In this document: positions 9,401 to 17,454 of the stretch, piece after piece
How the letters are laid out: each line of letters starts with the position of its first letter
How positions within the stretch are numbered: the stretch's first letter is position 1
Assembly (NCBI GenBank): GCA_031421855.1
Contig: JANOPN010000219.1
Coordinates: forward strand, 1 to 63,807
Length of the DNA: 63,807 bases
Reading direction: 5' to 3'
From: JAAFHN01 sp031421855
GTDB lineage: Bacteria; Pseudomonadota; Gammaproteobacteria; Burkholderiales; Burkholderiaceae_C
Notes under the pieces: model-generated
The model's database searches: none
What the model saw: only the letters and a program-made list of their open reading frames with translations
Told to the model about the DNA's origin: nothing
Translations under genes and position numbers: made by a program

Positions 9401-9732
9401 AAGCTGCCTGGGTGTGGGACCTCAGCCAACTGCGCAGTTGCGTCAACGAGCTTGACCTGCACCACCGGGGTGAGCCTCTGCGCGCGGACCGGGTGGTGCA
9501 ACACCAAGATGGCACTTGGTGGGTGTTTGACTTCAAAACCTCACTGAGCCAGCTGGCTGAGTCAGCTGCCCAAACGATGGCCATCGCGAAGGCAATCGCC
9601 CAAGTCGCAGCCTACAAAAGAGCCTTTGCGCAGTCGCTGCTTGCGATGGGCTGGGCTGACGCAGTCGTCAAGGCCGCATTGATTCGTGCAGATGGCAGCA
9701 TTCACGTCATCGATGGGCTAGAGATTGGCTGA
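6424..9732 (+). CDS. addA: AddA-like UvrD/RecB helicase-nuclease
   Basis: 1102 residues. Superfamily 1 helicase motifs appear in order: Walker A CAGSGKT (about 32-38), motif Ia TFTKKAAGEMRERL, Walker B IDEFQD (about 366-371), motif III VGDPKQSIYGFRGA, motif V MTIHAAKGLQ and motif VI WYVAMTRA. The C-terminus has a RecB-family nuclease (ADRVV and VFDFKTS). With AddB it should resect double-strand ends for RecA loading. The linker between helicase and nuclease, about residues 911-926, is encoded by dispersed repeat R4 in frame (PLVAESIDVDAIKIDD). Overlaps addB by ATGA and is presumably translationally coupled. Confidence 0.9.
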   Translation: MSTYAINGLSATPEAFTQVACDPKRNVVVEACAGSGKTYLLVERMLRILADGAQPQAILAITFTKKAAGEMRERLMARLNEPQNHALYRRVLASGRSVDIRTFHSWFSSLLRVCPQAVLDELGLPSEFELVEDNADLLAEAWPAFFAFVLTSPDHLDAFNASVADMGRATTLKLLGEVLLRRSEFWAADAARVIEASQPDWRVTHAEFADEAGGDVAHALWTRLPYVELFDAALRHLLSSSGKTPNKQGSLAADAIAARNFDGLAAAMLTKEGQPRKLGEDCDVKAAQDLIVAARDAMDAQRQCEHHRRTHVLAGALVRCFREVQIKLKKVDLQEVELAAKRLLTDPLLGGWIAEKLDARLSQVLIDEFQDTNPLQWQALSQWLSSYAGAGSDMGVFIVGDPKQSIYGFRGAQAGVFEAAKAFMSEQMSAQLLSTDNTRRCSAEVVKAINDVLMPLALLPASDALSYSQFRAHSAQRGPLGGRAHVICLPRINRPPKQARSGVGPMDPHAEWEELRSAFESRPGQGELSPAQQVREAELAQVANWIAQQVSAGVPGGDIMVLGRTRASVAGLGPLLRERGLAFVQHVDRALADTVEVQDVLALLDALASPSHNLSLAQALKSPIFGWGDEALTDLALVAREARVQSWLKILLNDEHQAQWIRRPGADLTQKTGFLLRQYAKWAAQLPPHDALSRIYADAGVDLAGADLPTRFASAAPSIVRDSVQSNLYTLLGATLDVNAGRFVSLYALVRSLKRTGLKAAAINAPGAVVGMTIHAAKGLQARVVVLVDADPHERAESTGGMKLDWQADSDAPSRLVFVRPGHSPAFLADLQARQAAQAQTEQINAWYVAMTRAVDTLVVSAGEPFVAGPLRPWVRMAQVVATMPVAAQVPGGAPMAAQATFDTKILPNLPLVAESIDVDAIKIDDLDALKASRVKSEQQRLGQAVHTLLQWYSPQTQAWPPDAQRAAATQHGLGAAVSERAMRMAQTMVSGQAAWVWDLSQLRSCVNELDLHHRGEPLRADRVVQHQDGTWWVFDFKTSLSQLAESAAQTMAIAKAIAQVAAYKRAFAQSLLAMGWADAVVKAALIRADGSIHVIDGLEIG
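9154..9200 (-). repeat. Dispersed repeat, copy R4, in frame inside addA
   Basis: Minus orientation. Read on the coding strand, CCATTGGTCGCCGAATCTAT continues GATGTTGATGCTATAAAAA. It encodes an acidic linker between the helicase and nuclease domains, in the same frame as copy R6 in dnaX. Confidence 0.8.
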
Positions 9733-9795
9733 TATTTTGATAGCAACAAACCCAATGAATTAGCTGACCAAGGGTGTATTTAGCAAAAAAAATGC
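9730..9795 (+). repeat. Dispersed repeat, copy R5
   Basis: GATAGCAACAAACCCAATGA then ATTAGCTGACCAAGGG with tail TATTTAGCAAAAAA. Begins at the stop codon of addA and fills the gap to the cyclase gene. Confidence 0.85.
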
Positions 9796-9855
9796 TCAAA
9801 TTCATCACTTCGCTGGGTGTTGCACAATGGCGGCCCATTGTTTTCAAAGGTGTTT

Positions 9856-12036
9856 GTGAATTTCTTGCGACGCGGCGTAACCTTCTCCATCGGCTTGGCC
9901 GGTGTCTTTGGTGTGCTTTTTGCCATCGTTGCTGCCGTGGGCACGTGGTATTGGTCCAATGAGTCGAGCAAACTCGCGCAAGTGGCGGCGAAACAGCGTT
10001 TTGAGCAAGTCGCGGCGGCGGTGGTTGACAAGGTTGAGCGTGCGGTCGAGCCAACGGAGCTTTTGTTGGGCTTGCTGGCACGTGATGCCGCCTCGCAAAA
10101 CACGGGCGACGAATGCAATTGGTGCAGCACCTTGGCCTGGGCACTGGCCAAACAACCACACATTTCGTCAGCCTATGTCGGATATCCGAACGAGGATTTT
10201 GTTCGGGTCACGAGGTTTGCTGAATCGCGCATGCGTGACCGCGCCCGCGCGCCGGCGAGCGCCGATTGGGGTCTACAGGCGATTCGCACCGTTGGCGGCG
10301 TTCGCACCAGTCGCTGGTCGTTTTATCTTGACAACGGCACACCCGTCGGCACGCCGTGGAGCGAAGCTAACCCCAGCTTCAAGCCCAGCACGCGGCCCTG
10401 GTTCTTGGTCGCCAACGCGGCCAAAGCCAGCGCAGTGTTCACCCAGCCGTTTAAATTCAACTCGACCGATTTCGTTGGCATCACCATGGTGCGCACCTTG
10501 GCTGACGCCAGCACCTCGACCGCGGGCAATGTCGCTGTTGCTGGCGTGTCGATGAGCCTGAGCAACTGGTCTAAGTCGCTGCGCGATGTGGCGGTGCAGT
10601 CTGGCATCCCGCGTGCGCGCTTGGCCATCGTCAACGACGACCGGCGTCTGCTCGCCTACTCTGACCCCAAGGCCTTGGACACCGAATTGCATACCGGCAA
10701 CGCTGCCGGTGCCAGCGGATCAGCTGGCGGTGAGGCTGAAATCCCGCGGATTGGCGAGGTTGACCCAGCCGGTGATGTCGCGTTGTCGACCGTTGTGCCC
10801 GAGAGCGCGATGCGCTTTCAGGGCGTTTTGCCGCAGCCCATGTTTGGCGGTCTTTTTTCTCTTAAGCGCCAGTTTGGAGGCCCAAGCTATGCGGTTGTCA
10901 TTGTCGAAGAGCGCGAACTCAACCGCGAACTTGAAACCCTGCGCGAGCGAGCCACTTGGGCTGCTGGGCTTGCCGCTGGCGTGTTGATTCCACTGGTTGC
11001 ATTTTTGGGCTGGTTGATCGCTCGGCCCATGCGACTGCTCGCAGTCCAGGCCAGAGGCATCGCACAACTCAAAGAACCCACTCGGCGACCAGAAAAAAGC
11101 GTCGTTCGCGAGGTTCGTGAGCTCAGCCACGCCATTCACAACGCGCAAAACACCGTCGCCCACTTTGGGCGTTTCGCGCCGATTGGCGTCGTGCGAGACA
11201 TCATCAAGCGCGGGGTTGCGCCCAAACTGGGTGGCAAACGCCAAAGCGCATCCTTGTTGTTCACTGACATTGAGGGCTTTTCACTGTTGTCTGAGCAACT
11301 CAGCCCTGAAGATCTCACCCAGCGAATCACCGAATATTTCTCAGTCCTTGCGGGTGTGCTGATCGAGCACGGGGCGACGATCGACAAATACATCGGCGAC
11401 TCGGTCATGGCGTTTTGGAACGCCCCACAAGCCCAGGCCAATCACCCGAGGATGGCCGCCAACGGCGTGCTCGCGGCCCGCGCCGCCATCAACACCTTGA
11501 ATGCGCAATGGGCGTCAGAGGGCAAAGCCATCTTGCACACCCGTTTTGGCCTGCACATCGGTGATGTGGTTGTGGGCAATGTCGGGTCAGCTGACCGCAT
11601 GAACTACACCGCTTTTGGCGAGGCCGTGAACATGGCCTCGCGCCTAGAAGGGGCCAACAAATCGTTTGGCAGCTCAATTTTGATGAGCGAAGCGTTTGCA
11701 TTGGCCATTGGCGACGGCTTTGTCCAGCGAAGTTTGGGGGCCGTTGTGCCTGCGGGCACGACTCACGCCGTGGCGGTGAGCGAGTTGTGCTGCGAAATAA
11801 TCACGTCATCCACAGCTGAACGCCTGCGAGCGCAAGGGTGGTCGCCAATCATCGCCGCATGGTCAAGCGCGCGAAACGCGGCTGATTTCGGGCAAGTGGC
11901 ACAAATGATCGCAGCCTACGCCAGCGCAGATGACACCGACAAAGTGGCCGCAAAAATGCTCAAACGCGCCCAAGCGTTCGCAAGTGGCACCGAGGTCATG
12001 CACCCAGACGGGGCGCTTCGGCTAGGCAGTAAGTGA
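9856..12036 (+). CDS. Membrane class III adenylate/guanylate cyclase
   Basis: About 726 residues. A transmembrane helix near residues 10-32 is followed by a periplasmic Cache-like sensor (with TRPWF), a second helix near 375-395 and a HAMP-like linker. The class III cyclase domain contains metal-binding D471 in FTDIEGF and D515 in YIGDSVMAF, and the catalytic segment NMASR. It should make cyclic nucleotide in response to an extracytoplasmic ligand; ATP versus GTP preference cannot be assigned safely. Start: GTG at 9856 preceded by AAAGG. A longer frame opens at GTG 9817 but puts charged residues before the helix. Transcribed alone. Confidence 0.85.
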   Translation: MNFLRRGVTFSIGLAGVFGVLFAIVAAVGTWYWSNESSKLAQVAAKQRFEQVAAAVVDKVERAVEPTELLLGLLARDAASQNTGDECNWCSTLAWALAKQPHISSAYVGYPNEDFVRVTRFAESRMRDRARAPASADWGLQAIRTVGGVRTSRWSFYLDNGTPVGTPWSEANPSFKPSTRPWFLVANAAKASAVFTQPFKFNSTDFVGITMVRTLADASTSTAGNVAVAGVSMSLSNWSKSLRDVAVQSGIPRARLAIVNDDRRLLAYSDPKALDTELHTGNAAGASGSAGGEAEIPRIGEVDPAGDVALSTVVPESAMRFQGVLPQPMFGGLFSLKRQFGGPSYAVVIVEERELNRELETLRERATWAAGLAAGVLIPLVAFLGWLIARPMRLLAVQARGIAQLKEPTRRPEKSVVREVRELSHAIHNAQNTVAHFGRFAPIGVVRDIIKRGVAPKLGGKRQSASLLFTDIEGFSLLSEQLSPEDLTQRITEYFSVLAGVLIEHGATIDKYIGDSVMAFWNAPQAQANHPRMAANGVLAARAAINTLNAQWASEGKAILHTRFGLHIGDVVVGNVGSADRMNYTAFGEAVNMASRLEGANKSFGSSILMSEAFALAIGDGFVQRSLGAVVPAGTTHAVAVSELCCEIITSSTAERLRAQGWSPIIAAWSSARNAADFGQVAQMIAAYASADDTDKVAAKMLKRAQAFASGTEVMHPDGALRLGSK

Positions 12037-12175
12037 CTTCCAGTTCGCGTCGATTTGACTGCGAAATTGGCCAGTGAGCATTTGAGCGTGTCCCGTTTCC
12101 AAGCCGCAGTGGCTTAGGCTTTTCGCAGCCTTGAGCCGCATCGGTGCGACCCAAACCATTGCTGAGCAAAAAAAA

Positions 12176-12281
12176 GGGGGTTGACGAGCCTTGACCCCGG
12201 CACTGACTCCACAGTTAGGGCTGCTTGGTTCCCCACCTGACCCGGTTGGCCGCTTCACCATGCGGGAAGGCCCGTCGGGCT
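12176..12281 (-). ncRNA. ffs: 4.5S signal recognition particle RNA
   Basis: The minus strand carries the SRP core: GGTCAGGTGGGGAACCAAGC followed by AGCC, which corresponds to GGTCAGGTCCGGAAGGAAGC of E. coli 4.5S RNA. The ends GACGGGCC and GGCTCGTC pair to close the long hairpin. A run of eight T at 12168-12175 follows and serves as terminator. The 5' end is estimated; TAAAAT about 8 bases upstream could be a -10 box. The RNA binds Ffh and targets nascent inner-membrane proteins. It is usually found near dnaX in this group, as here. Confidence 0.85.
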
Positions 12282-12382
12282 TGATTTTAACCGCCTCAGC
12301 GCTCGAATCCGCTCAAACCCGATAGGCAAATTTAATGCCGCGTGGCATAACAGGCGAATTACTACACCCAGCGAGACATTGC

Positions 12383-13333
12383 ATGCTCAGAATAGGACTC
12401 GTCATTGACAGCGCGGCCGAGGTGCCGCCCAGTGCGTTGGCGGACGCTTCAACCTGTTTGATCCCGGTGAAGTTGCAGGTTGACGACAAGTTCTTCTTGG
12501 ACTCCAAAGACCCAGAATTCACGGCGAGCTTCAATAAAAGTTACCTCAACATCAAGGTCGCGGCCATCTCGCAGTCGCTACCTGTGTCAACCGCTGAGAT
12601 TGCCGCGTTTTACTTATCGCAAATGGCGACGCGCTTTGACCACGTGTTTGGCCTGTTTGTGTTGTCGAGCCGTTCGCCGCTATTTAAGAACGCATCAGAC
12701 GCGGCCAGCCAAGTGATTGCCGAGTCGATGAGGCCGCGCAACGCTGCTGGCATCAAGGGGCCGCTGTATGTTGAGGCCCATGACTCGATGAACATCTCCG
12801 ATGGCTATGCCGTTCAGGTCCTCGAAGTGCAGCGTTTGATGGCCGCCGGTGCGACACCTGCGGCTTTGAGGGCGCGCATCACCGAATTGTCCATGGAGAG
12901 CTACTGCTATGTCGCGCCCAGTCAGCTGGATTTCATTGCAACCCGTGCCAAGGCTCGCGGCGACCAATCGGCAGGTGCGCTTGCGATTGCTGCTGCAAAA
13001 CTGCTGGGCGTCATCCCAATCATCTTGGCGCACCGGGGCGACACCGGGCCAGTTCACCGGGTTCGCGGGGTCGAAAAGGCGCGGGATCACGTCATCAACC
13101 TGGCCCGCCGAGAGCTTGCTCAGGGGCTGAAGGCTGCGTTCATCAGCGCCAGCTTCTCGGGCGATATTGCGGTCATTGAGTTAATGGCGTCATGGCAAAA
13201 GCTGCGCGCCGAGGCCGCAAAAGCGGGGGTTTCGGTCTCGCTGAAAGAAATGTCACCGACAAACAGCATCAATCTGGGCCCCGAAGCGCTGAGCCTGGGG
13301 TTGGTGGCGGCGCGCCATTCGGTTGAACTTTGA
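12383..13333 (+). CDS. DegV family fatty-acid-binding protein
   Basis: About 316 residues from ATG 12383, chosen because MLRIGLVIDSAAEVP is the usual DegV start; an upstream ATG at 12335 adds 16 unconserved residues. Family features seen are the N-terminal VIDSAAE strand-turn, the QSLPVSTAEI segment (the S-x-P-T/S signature that contacts the lipid carboxylate), VLSSRSPLFKNA, and GPEALSLG near the C-terminus. DegV proteins bind a long-chain fatty acid; in Firmicutes the FakB members serve fatty-acid kinase, but no FakA-type kinase is visible here. It is divergent from ffs. Confidence 0.8.
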   Translation: MLRIGLVIDSAAEVPPSALADASTCLIPVKLQVDDKFFLDSKDPEFTASFNKSYLNIKVAAISQSLPVSTAEIAAFYLSQMATRFDHVFGLFVLSSRSPLFKNASDAASQVIAESMRPRNAAGIKGPLYVEAHDSMNISDGYAVQVLEVQRLMAAGATPAALRARITELSMESYCYVAPSQLDFIATRAKARGDQSAGALAIAAAKLLGVIPIILAHRGDTGPVHRVRGVEKARDHVINLARRELAQGLKAAFISASFSGDIAVIELMASWQKLRAEAAKAGVSVSLKEMSPTNSINLGPEALSLGLVAARHSVEL

Positions 13334-13499
13334 GGCTTTTGGCGACTCACTTTGACGACTCATTTACACATCTTTGCAGTACGCTGTGCGCTGGCCTGTC
13401 AGCGACTTGCCTGACTTGGGCGTTGAACGGGTGCAGCTGCAAACCATGTGGCGCTTGGATGGGTTGGGGCTAGGCTCGGTAAATTCAGAAGGAATTGAC

Positions 13500-14510
13500 A
13501 TGACATCGTTTAAATTCAACGCGACTCGAACGCTGATTGGCTCGGCAGCCTTGATGTGCTTGGCCGTTGGGGTGGCGCAGGCTCAAGTGGCCAGCCCGCC
13601 AGCGGGTGGCGAGTACGGCCGCGTGATCTCCAGCATCGCCGTGGTTCAGCAAGTTGCGGTTCCTAAGCAAGTTTGCACCCCCGGACAAGTGATCGAGTCG
13701 CGCCAAAGCGGTGGCTCGGGCGCAGGTATCGCGATCGGGGCCATCGCAGGTGGCGCGCTGGGCAACGCGGTTGGGCACGGCAATGGCCGAGCTGCGGCAA
13801 CAGGCTTGGGCATTTTGGGCGGCGCCATCGTTGGCAGCATGATTGGCTCGGGCTCCAACAGCGAAGCGCGAAGCACGCCGACGACTTGCACCACGCAAAA
13901 CACATTTGAGAACCGCACCGTGGCGTTTAACGTCGTGTACGAATACGCCGGCAAGCAATACAGCACGCAAATGCCAAAAGACCCGGGTGGTTGGGTCCCG
14001 CTTCAAGTGCAACCGATCATTCAAGGTGCCGCGCCGTCGGTGCCTGTGCAAGCCGCCGTCACGACCGAGTACGTGCCGTCGCCCGTGATTTCGTCACCTG
14101 TCTCAGTCGCACCGGTCTACTACGGTGAGCAGCCCGTCGTCTATGCACAACCCGCCGTTGTGTACACGCAGCCGCGTGTCGTGGCTTCACCTGTGGTGCA
14201 CATTTCGACACCCATTGTGTTTGGCGTGACTCGCCATGCCCACCCCGTGACGCGTGTTGTGTATGCACCGGCACCGGTGGTGGTGGTTCAGCGCGGACAT
14301 GGTCACCATCATGGCCACCACAATGGCCACCACAATGGCCACCACAATGGTTATGCCCGCGCGGTTGCTGCGGCTCCTCAAGTTGTCCAAGTGGTTGAGA
14401 CTCGGCCAGCGCGTCGCCACAGCTACACGCCAGTAGAGGCTTTGCCGGTGGCAGCGCCTGAGGTCAGCTATAAGCACATTAAAGTGGATCGCGATAGCCG
14501 CTACTATTGA
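13500..14510 (+). CDS. Exported glycine-zipper 2TM protein with His-rich tail
   Basis: 336 residues from ATG 13500, preceded by AAGGA. A signal peptide (LIGSAALMCLAVGVAQA) is followed by a glycine zipper (GAGIAIGAIAGGALGNAVGH, then GLGILGGAIVGSMIG) of the 2TM/Rick_17kDa type found in outer-membrane or periplasmic proteins. A proline/valine/tyrosine-rich region comes next, then a histidine-rich block built from a tandem HHNG repeat. The tail suggests metal binding, but that is inference. Likely monocistronic, since a strong terminator follows directly. Confidence 0.8.
   Translation: MTSFKFNATRTLIGSAALMCLAVGVAQAQVASPPAGGEYGRVISSIAVVQQVAVPKQVCTPGQVIESRQSGGSGAGIAIGAIAGGALGNAVGHGNGRAAATGLGILGGAIVGSMIGSGSNSEARSTPTTCTTQNTFENRTVAFNVVYEYAGKQYSTQMPKDPGGWVPLQVQPIIQGAAPSVPVQAAVTTEYVPSPVISSPVSVAPVYYGEQPVVYAQPAVVYTQPRVVASPVVHISTPIVFGVTRHAHPVTRVVYAPAPVVVVQRGHGHHHGHHNGHHNGHHNGYARAVAAAPQVVQVVETRPARRHSYTPVEALPVAAPEVSYKHIKVDRDSRYY
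14311..14346 (+). repeat. Three tandem 12-bp coding repeats
   Basis: ATGGCCACCACA occurs three times in a row and encodes repeated N-G-H-H. Copy number may vary between strains without changing the frame, which would alter the length of the histidine block. Confidence 0.85.
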
Positions 14511-14536
14511 TCCGCAAAGGTTGGTTGCCAACCCAT

Positions 14537-14575
14537 AAAAAGCCCCAAACAGCTGGGTCTGTGCGGGGCTTTTTT
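14537..14575 (+). terminator. Rho-independent terminator
   Basis: AAAAAGCCCC and GGGGCTTTTT form a 9-10 bp stem around an 18-base loop and end in a T run. It closes the glycine-zipper gene just before dnaX. Confidence 0.85.
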
Positions 14576-14612
14576 GCGTTTTGGGCCAACCTTGCTCACC
14601 TACAATGAGGCC

Positions 14613-16364
14613 ATGTCTTACGTGGTCCTCGCCCGCAAATACCGCTCGCGCAACTTCAGCCAAATGGTGGGGCAAAGTCACGTCGTTCGGGCATTGTCTA
14701 ACGCGCTGAGTTCTGGGCGGCTGCATCACGCGTATTTGTTCACAGGCACGCGCGGCATCGGCAAAACCACGGTTTCGCGCATTTTGGCCAAAGCACTCAA
14801 CTGTTTGGGCGCAGACGGGCAGGGCGGCGTCACCGCCGAGCCGTGTGGCGTGTGTTCAGCCTGTACCGACATCGATTCAGGTCGGTATGTCGACTACACC
14901 GAGCTCGATGCTGCCTCGAACAGAGGCGTTGACGAGATCCAAGCGCTGCTGGAGCAAGCCGTCTACAAACCCGTCGTTGGGCGCTACAAAGTGTTCATGA
15001 TTGACGAGGTTCACATGCTGTCTAACACCGCGTTCAACGCGATGTTGAAGACGCTTGAAGAGCCGCCCGAGTATTTGAAGTTTGTTTTGGCGACCACTGA
15101 CCCACAAAAGGTGCCCCCGACCGTGCTGTCGAGGTGTTTGCAGTTCAATTTGCGCAGCATGGCACCTGAGACGATTTTTGAGCACTTGCAAGATGTGCTT
15201 GCGCAAGAATCGATTGGGGCCGAAGACGGCGCGCTACGGGTGATCTCGCGCGCTGCGCGTGGATCCATGCGCGATGCCCTCAGCTTGACCGACCAAGCCA
15301 TCGCGTTTGGTGCGGGCAGTTTGACGACCGACGGCGTGCGACAAATGTTGGGCTCCGTCGATGGCACTCATGTTCAAGCGATTTTGACTTCACTCATCAA
15401 CGGCGATGGCGCGGGCGTTTTCGCCGCAGTTGACACCTTGCGCGCCAGCGGCATGGGCGCGGCTTCGACACTTGAGGAGTTGGTCGCTGCCTTGCAGCGC
15501 ATGGCCCTCATGCAATTGGCAAACATCAGCCCAAGCGACGAGGATGCACATTTGTTGCCTTTGGCGCAAGCCATGCCGCCCGATGAAACCCAGCTGCTGT
15601 ACAGCCTTTGCCTGCATGGCCGAACTGAACTGGGGCTCGCACCGGATGAATATGCCGGTTTGACGATGCTGTTGTTGAGGTCGCTCGCGTTTCAGAGCAA
15701 AACCGCGCAGCGGGTCAAAGTTGACGGAGGTGCCGCCGCAGCACCAAAAAAGCCTGAGCCTAGGCCAACTGCGCCCGTTGTTGCGCCCGTTGTGGTGCCC
15801 ATCCGAGATGTGGCGGCAGTTGCGGTGGTTGCGCCAGCCGCCCAAGAGCCTGAACCCACCGTTTTGCCGGTTGAAAAGGTCTTTTTAGAGCCAAATGTGC
15901 CCTTGGTCACCGAATCTATTGATGTTGTTGCTATCAAAATTGATGATCATACTCTTTGTGATTCGACCGCGGATTTGGCCCTTCATTGGGAGCAAAACGT
16001 CGCACAGTTGGTTGAGTCGGGCGAAATTGCCACATTGACCCGCGAGCTGGCCATGCAATCTCAGTTGATTGCCAGCAGCGGCGGTCACTGGCAGCTCCAA
16101 TGCACCAGTGGCGCATTGGTCAACGGACAATCTCGCGACCGGTTGGTCGCGGCAATCCAGGCGCGAGGTTGGGCCACTCAAATTGACATCACCGTGGGCG
16201 CGGCTGTCGACACGCCCGCCATTCGCGCGCAAGCGGTCGCAACCGCACGGCTCGGTGCAGCCCACGCCGCCGCGATGGCCGACCCCGATATCCAGCATTG
16301 GATGCGAAAATTCGATGCGAAGATCGTGCCTGGGTCGCTTAAAGCGCCGTCCATTCAAGCTTAA
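14613..16364 (+). CDS. dnaX: DNA polymerase III subunits tau and gamma
   Basis: 583 residues from ATG 14613 (MSYVVLARKYRSRNF). The clamp-loader ATPase has Walker A GTRGIGKT (45-52), four zinc cysteines (C64, C78, C81, C84), Walker B IDEVHML and sensor 1 ATTDPQK. The C-terminal tau part is proline/alanine-rich and then binds polymerase alpha and DnaB. Codons 378-380 form a slippery site (separate entry) predicting a 381-residue gamma. Residues about 422-444 are encoded by dispersed repeat R6 within the tau linker (PLVTESIDVVAIKIDD). Followed by ybaB and recR, the usual order. Confidence 0.95.
   Translation: MSYVVLARKYRSRNFSQMVGQSHVVRALSNALSSGRLHHAYLFTGTRGIGKTTVSRILAKALNCLGADGQGGVTAEPCGVCSACTDIDSGRYVDYTELDAASNRGVDEIQALLEQAVYKPVVGRYKVFMIDEVHMLSNTAFNAMLKTLEEPPEYLKFVLATTDPQKVPPTVLSRCLQFNLRSMAPETIFEHLQDVLAQESIGAEDGALRVISRAARGSMRDALSLTDQAIAFGAGSLTTDGVRQMLGSVDGTHVQAILTSLINGDGAGVFAAVDTLRASGMGAASTLEELVAALQRMALMQLANISPSDEDAHLLPLAQAMPPDETQLLYSLCLHGRTELGLAPDEYAGLTMLLLRSLAFQSKTAQRVKVDGGAAAAPKKPEPRPTAPVVAPVVVPIRDVAAVAVVAPAAQEPEPTVLPVEKVFLEPNVPLVTESIDVVAIKIDDHTLCDSTADLALHWEQNVAQLVESGEIATLTRELAMQSQLIASSGGHWQLQCTSGALVNGQSRDRLVAAIQARGWATQIDITVGAAVDTPAIRAQAVATARLGAAHAAAMADPDIQHWMRKFDAKIVPGSLKAPSIQA
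15726..15757 (+). promoter_or_regulatory. Programmed -1 ribosomal frameshift site in dnaX
   Basis: The frame reads CCA AAA AAG, so the slippery heptamer A-AAA-AAG at 15746-15752 is in the same phase as in E. coli dnaX. After a -1 slip the ribosome reads GCC and then TGA (15755-15757), ending the protein as K-K-A. A Shine-Dalgarno-like GGAGG lies at 15726-15730, 15 bases upstream. GGTGC and GCACC can form a small stem just before the site; no strong downstream stem is obvious. The predicted product is gamma, 381 residues. Confidence 0.7.
15876..15944 (-). repeat. Dispersed repeat, copy R6, in frame inside dnaX
   Basis: Minus orientation. Coding-strand CCCTTGGTCACCGAATCTAT continues GATGTTGTTGCTATCAAAA, with the family tail AAAAAGACC upstream in reverse. 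It lies in the tau-specific linker, downstream of the frameshift stop, so gamma would lack it. Confidence 0.85.
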
Positions 16365-16394
16365 ATTACCCTCAACTCCAACCGAAAGACAACC

Positions 16395-16739
16395 ATGTTC
16401 AACAAAGGCCAAATCGCGGGGCTAATGAAGCAAGCCCAAGGCATGCAAGACAACATGAAGCGCATGCAAGATGAAGTGGCGCAAATGGAGGTGATTGGCG
16501 AATCAGGCTCAGGCTTGGTCAAAGTCACCATGACAGGTAAACATGTGGTTCGTCGTGTCGAAATAGCGCCCAGCTTGTTGGCTGACGACAAAGACATGTT
16601 GGAAGACTTGATCGCTGCCGCGATGAATGCGGCTGTGCGCCGAGTCGAAGAGGTTGGCGCCGAGAAAATGGCCAAAATCAGTGCCGCTTACCCTGGCTTG
16701 GCCAACGCCATGCCCGGCGGCATGAAGATGCCGTTTTAA
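16395..16739 (+). CDS. ybaB: YbaB/EbfC nucleoid-associated protein
   Basis: 114 residues, standard length. The N-terminal helix MFNKGQIAGLMKQAQGMQDNM with the basic/methionine-rich heptads and the central strands VKVTMTGKHVVRRVEI are typical of the family. It forms a tweezer-like dimer that binds DNA and coats the nucleoid. The gene lies between dnaX and recR, 30 bases from one and 21 from the other, in the conserved dnaX-ybaB-recR operon, so co-transcription is likely. GAAAG precedes the ATG. Confidence 0.93.
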   Translation: MFNKGQIAGLMKQAQGMQDNMKRMQDEVAQMEVIGESGSGLVKVTMTGKHVVRRVEIAPSLLADDKDMLEDLIAAAMNAAVRRVEEVGAEKMAKISAAYPGLANAMPGGMKMPF

Positions 16740-16760
16740 GCCGCTGAATCGAGCCAAACT

Positions 16761-17348
16761 TTGAGCGCGCCCGCATTAGATGCTTTGATCGAGTCGCTGC
16801 GGCGCTTACCCGGCGTGGGCATCAAATCGGCGCAGCGCATGGCTTACCACCTGCTGCAACACGACCGCGATGGCGCGGCCTTGCTTGCGCGCGCGCTCAG
16901 CCAAGCGTCGGAGTCGATTGGGCATTGCACCCAGTGCAACACGTTTACCGACGCGCAGATCTGCAGCACCTGCCTTGACCCCCAGCGTGACCGCAGCCGC
17001 CTGTGCGTTGTTGAAACACCAGCAGACCAAGCGGCCATCGAGCGCACCCTGTCGTTTAAGGGTTTGTACTATGTTTTGATGGGCAAAATCAGCCCACTCG
17101 ATGGCATTGGCCCCAAAAGCCTGCATTTGGAGCGTTTGGTTGATCGGCTGGCCGACGGTTTGGTCAGTGAGGTCATTTTGGCGACCAATTTCACCGCTGA
17201 AGGGGAGGCCACCGCCCATGTGCTGGCTCAAGTCGCTCGCTCGAGGGGCTTGCATGTGACGCGAATCGCACGCGGCGTGCCGATTGGCAGCGAGTTGGAG
17301 TATGTTGACTTGGCGACGATTGCCCACGCGATGGTGGATCGGCGCTAA
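16761..17348 (+). CDS. recR: Recombination mediator RecR
   Basis: 195 residues. An N-terminal helix-hairpin-helix (LRRLPGVGIKSAQRMAYHL) is followed by the C4 zinc finger (CTQC and CSTC, about residues 54-70), a Toprim domain (CVVETPADQAAIE; GKISPLDGIGP) and the C-terminal Walker-like motif. RecR works with RecO/RecF to load RecA on gapped DNA. The start is TTG at 16761 (MSAPALDALIESL); no ATG gives a full-length N-terminus. Third gene of the dnaX operon. Confidence 0.93.
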   Translation: MSAPALDALIESLRRLPGVGIKSAQRMAYHLLQHDRDGAALLARALSQASESIGHCTQCNTFTDAQICSTCLDPQRDRSRLCVVETPADQAAIERTLSFKGLYYVLMGKISPLDGIGPKSLHLERLVDRLADGLVSEVILATNFTAEGEATAHVLAQVARSRGLHVTRIARGVPIGSELEYVDLATIAHAMVDRR

Positions 17349-17454
17349 GGGTTTCGCTCAAAAGCCACCCAGTAAAATCCGGCAATCCTCGCGAGTCTGC
17401 TCTCGCAAAACCCCGGGCCACAAGCCTGTAATTCTTTGATTTTGCGGTTACCCC

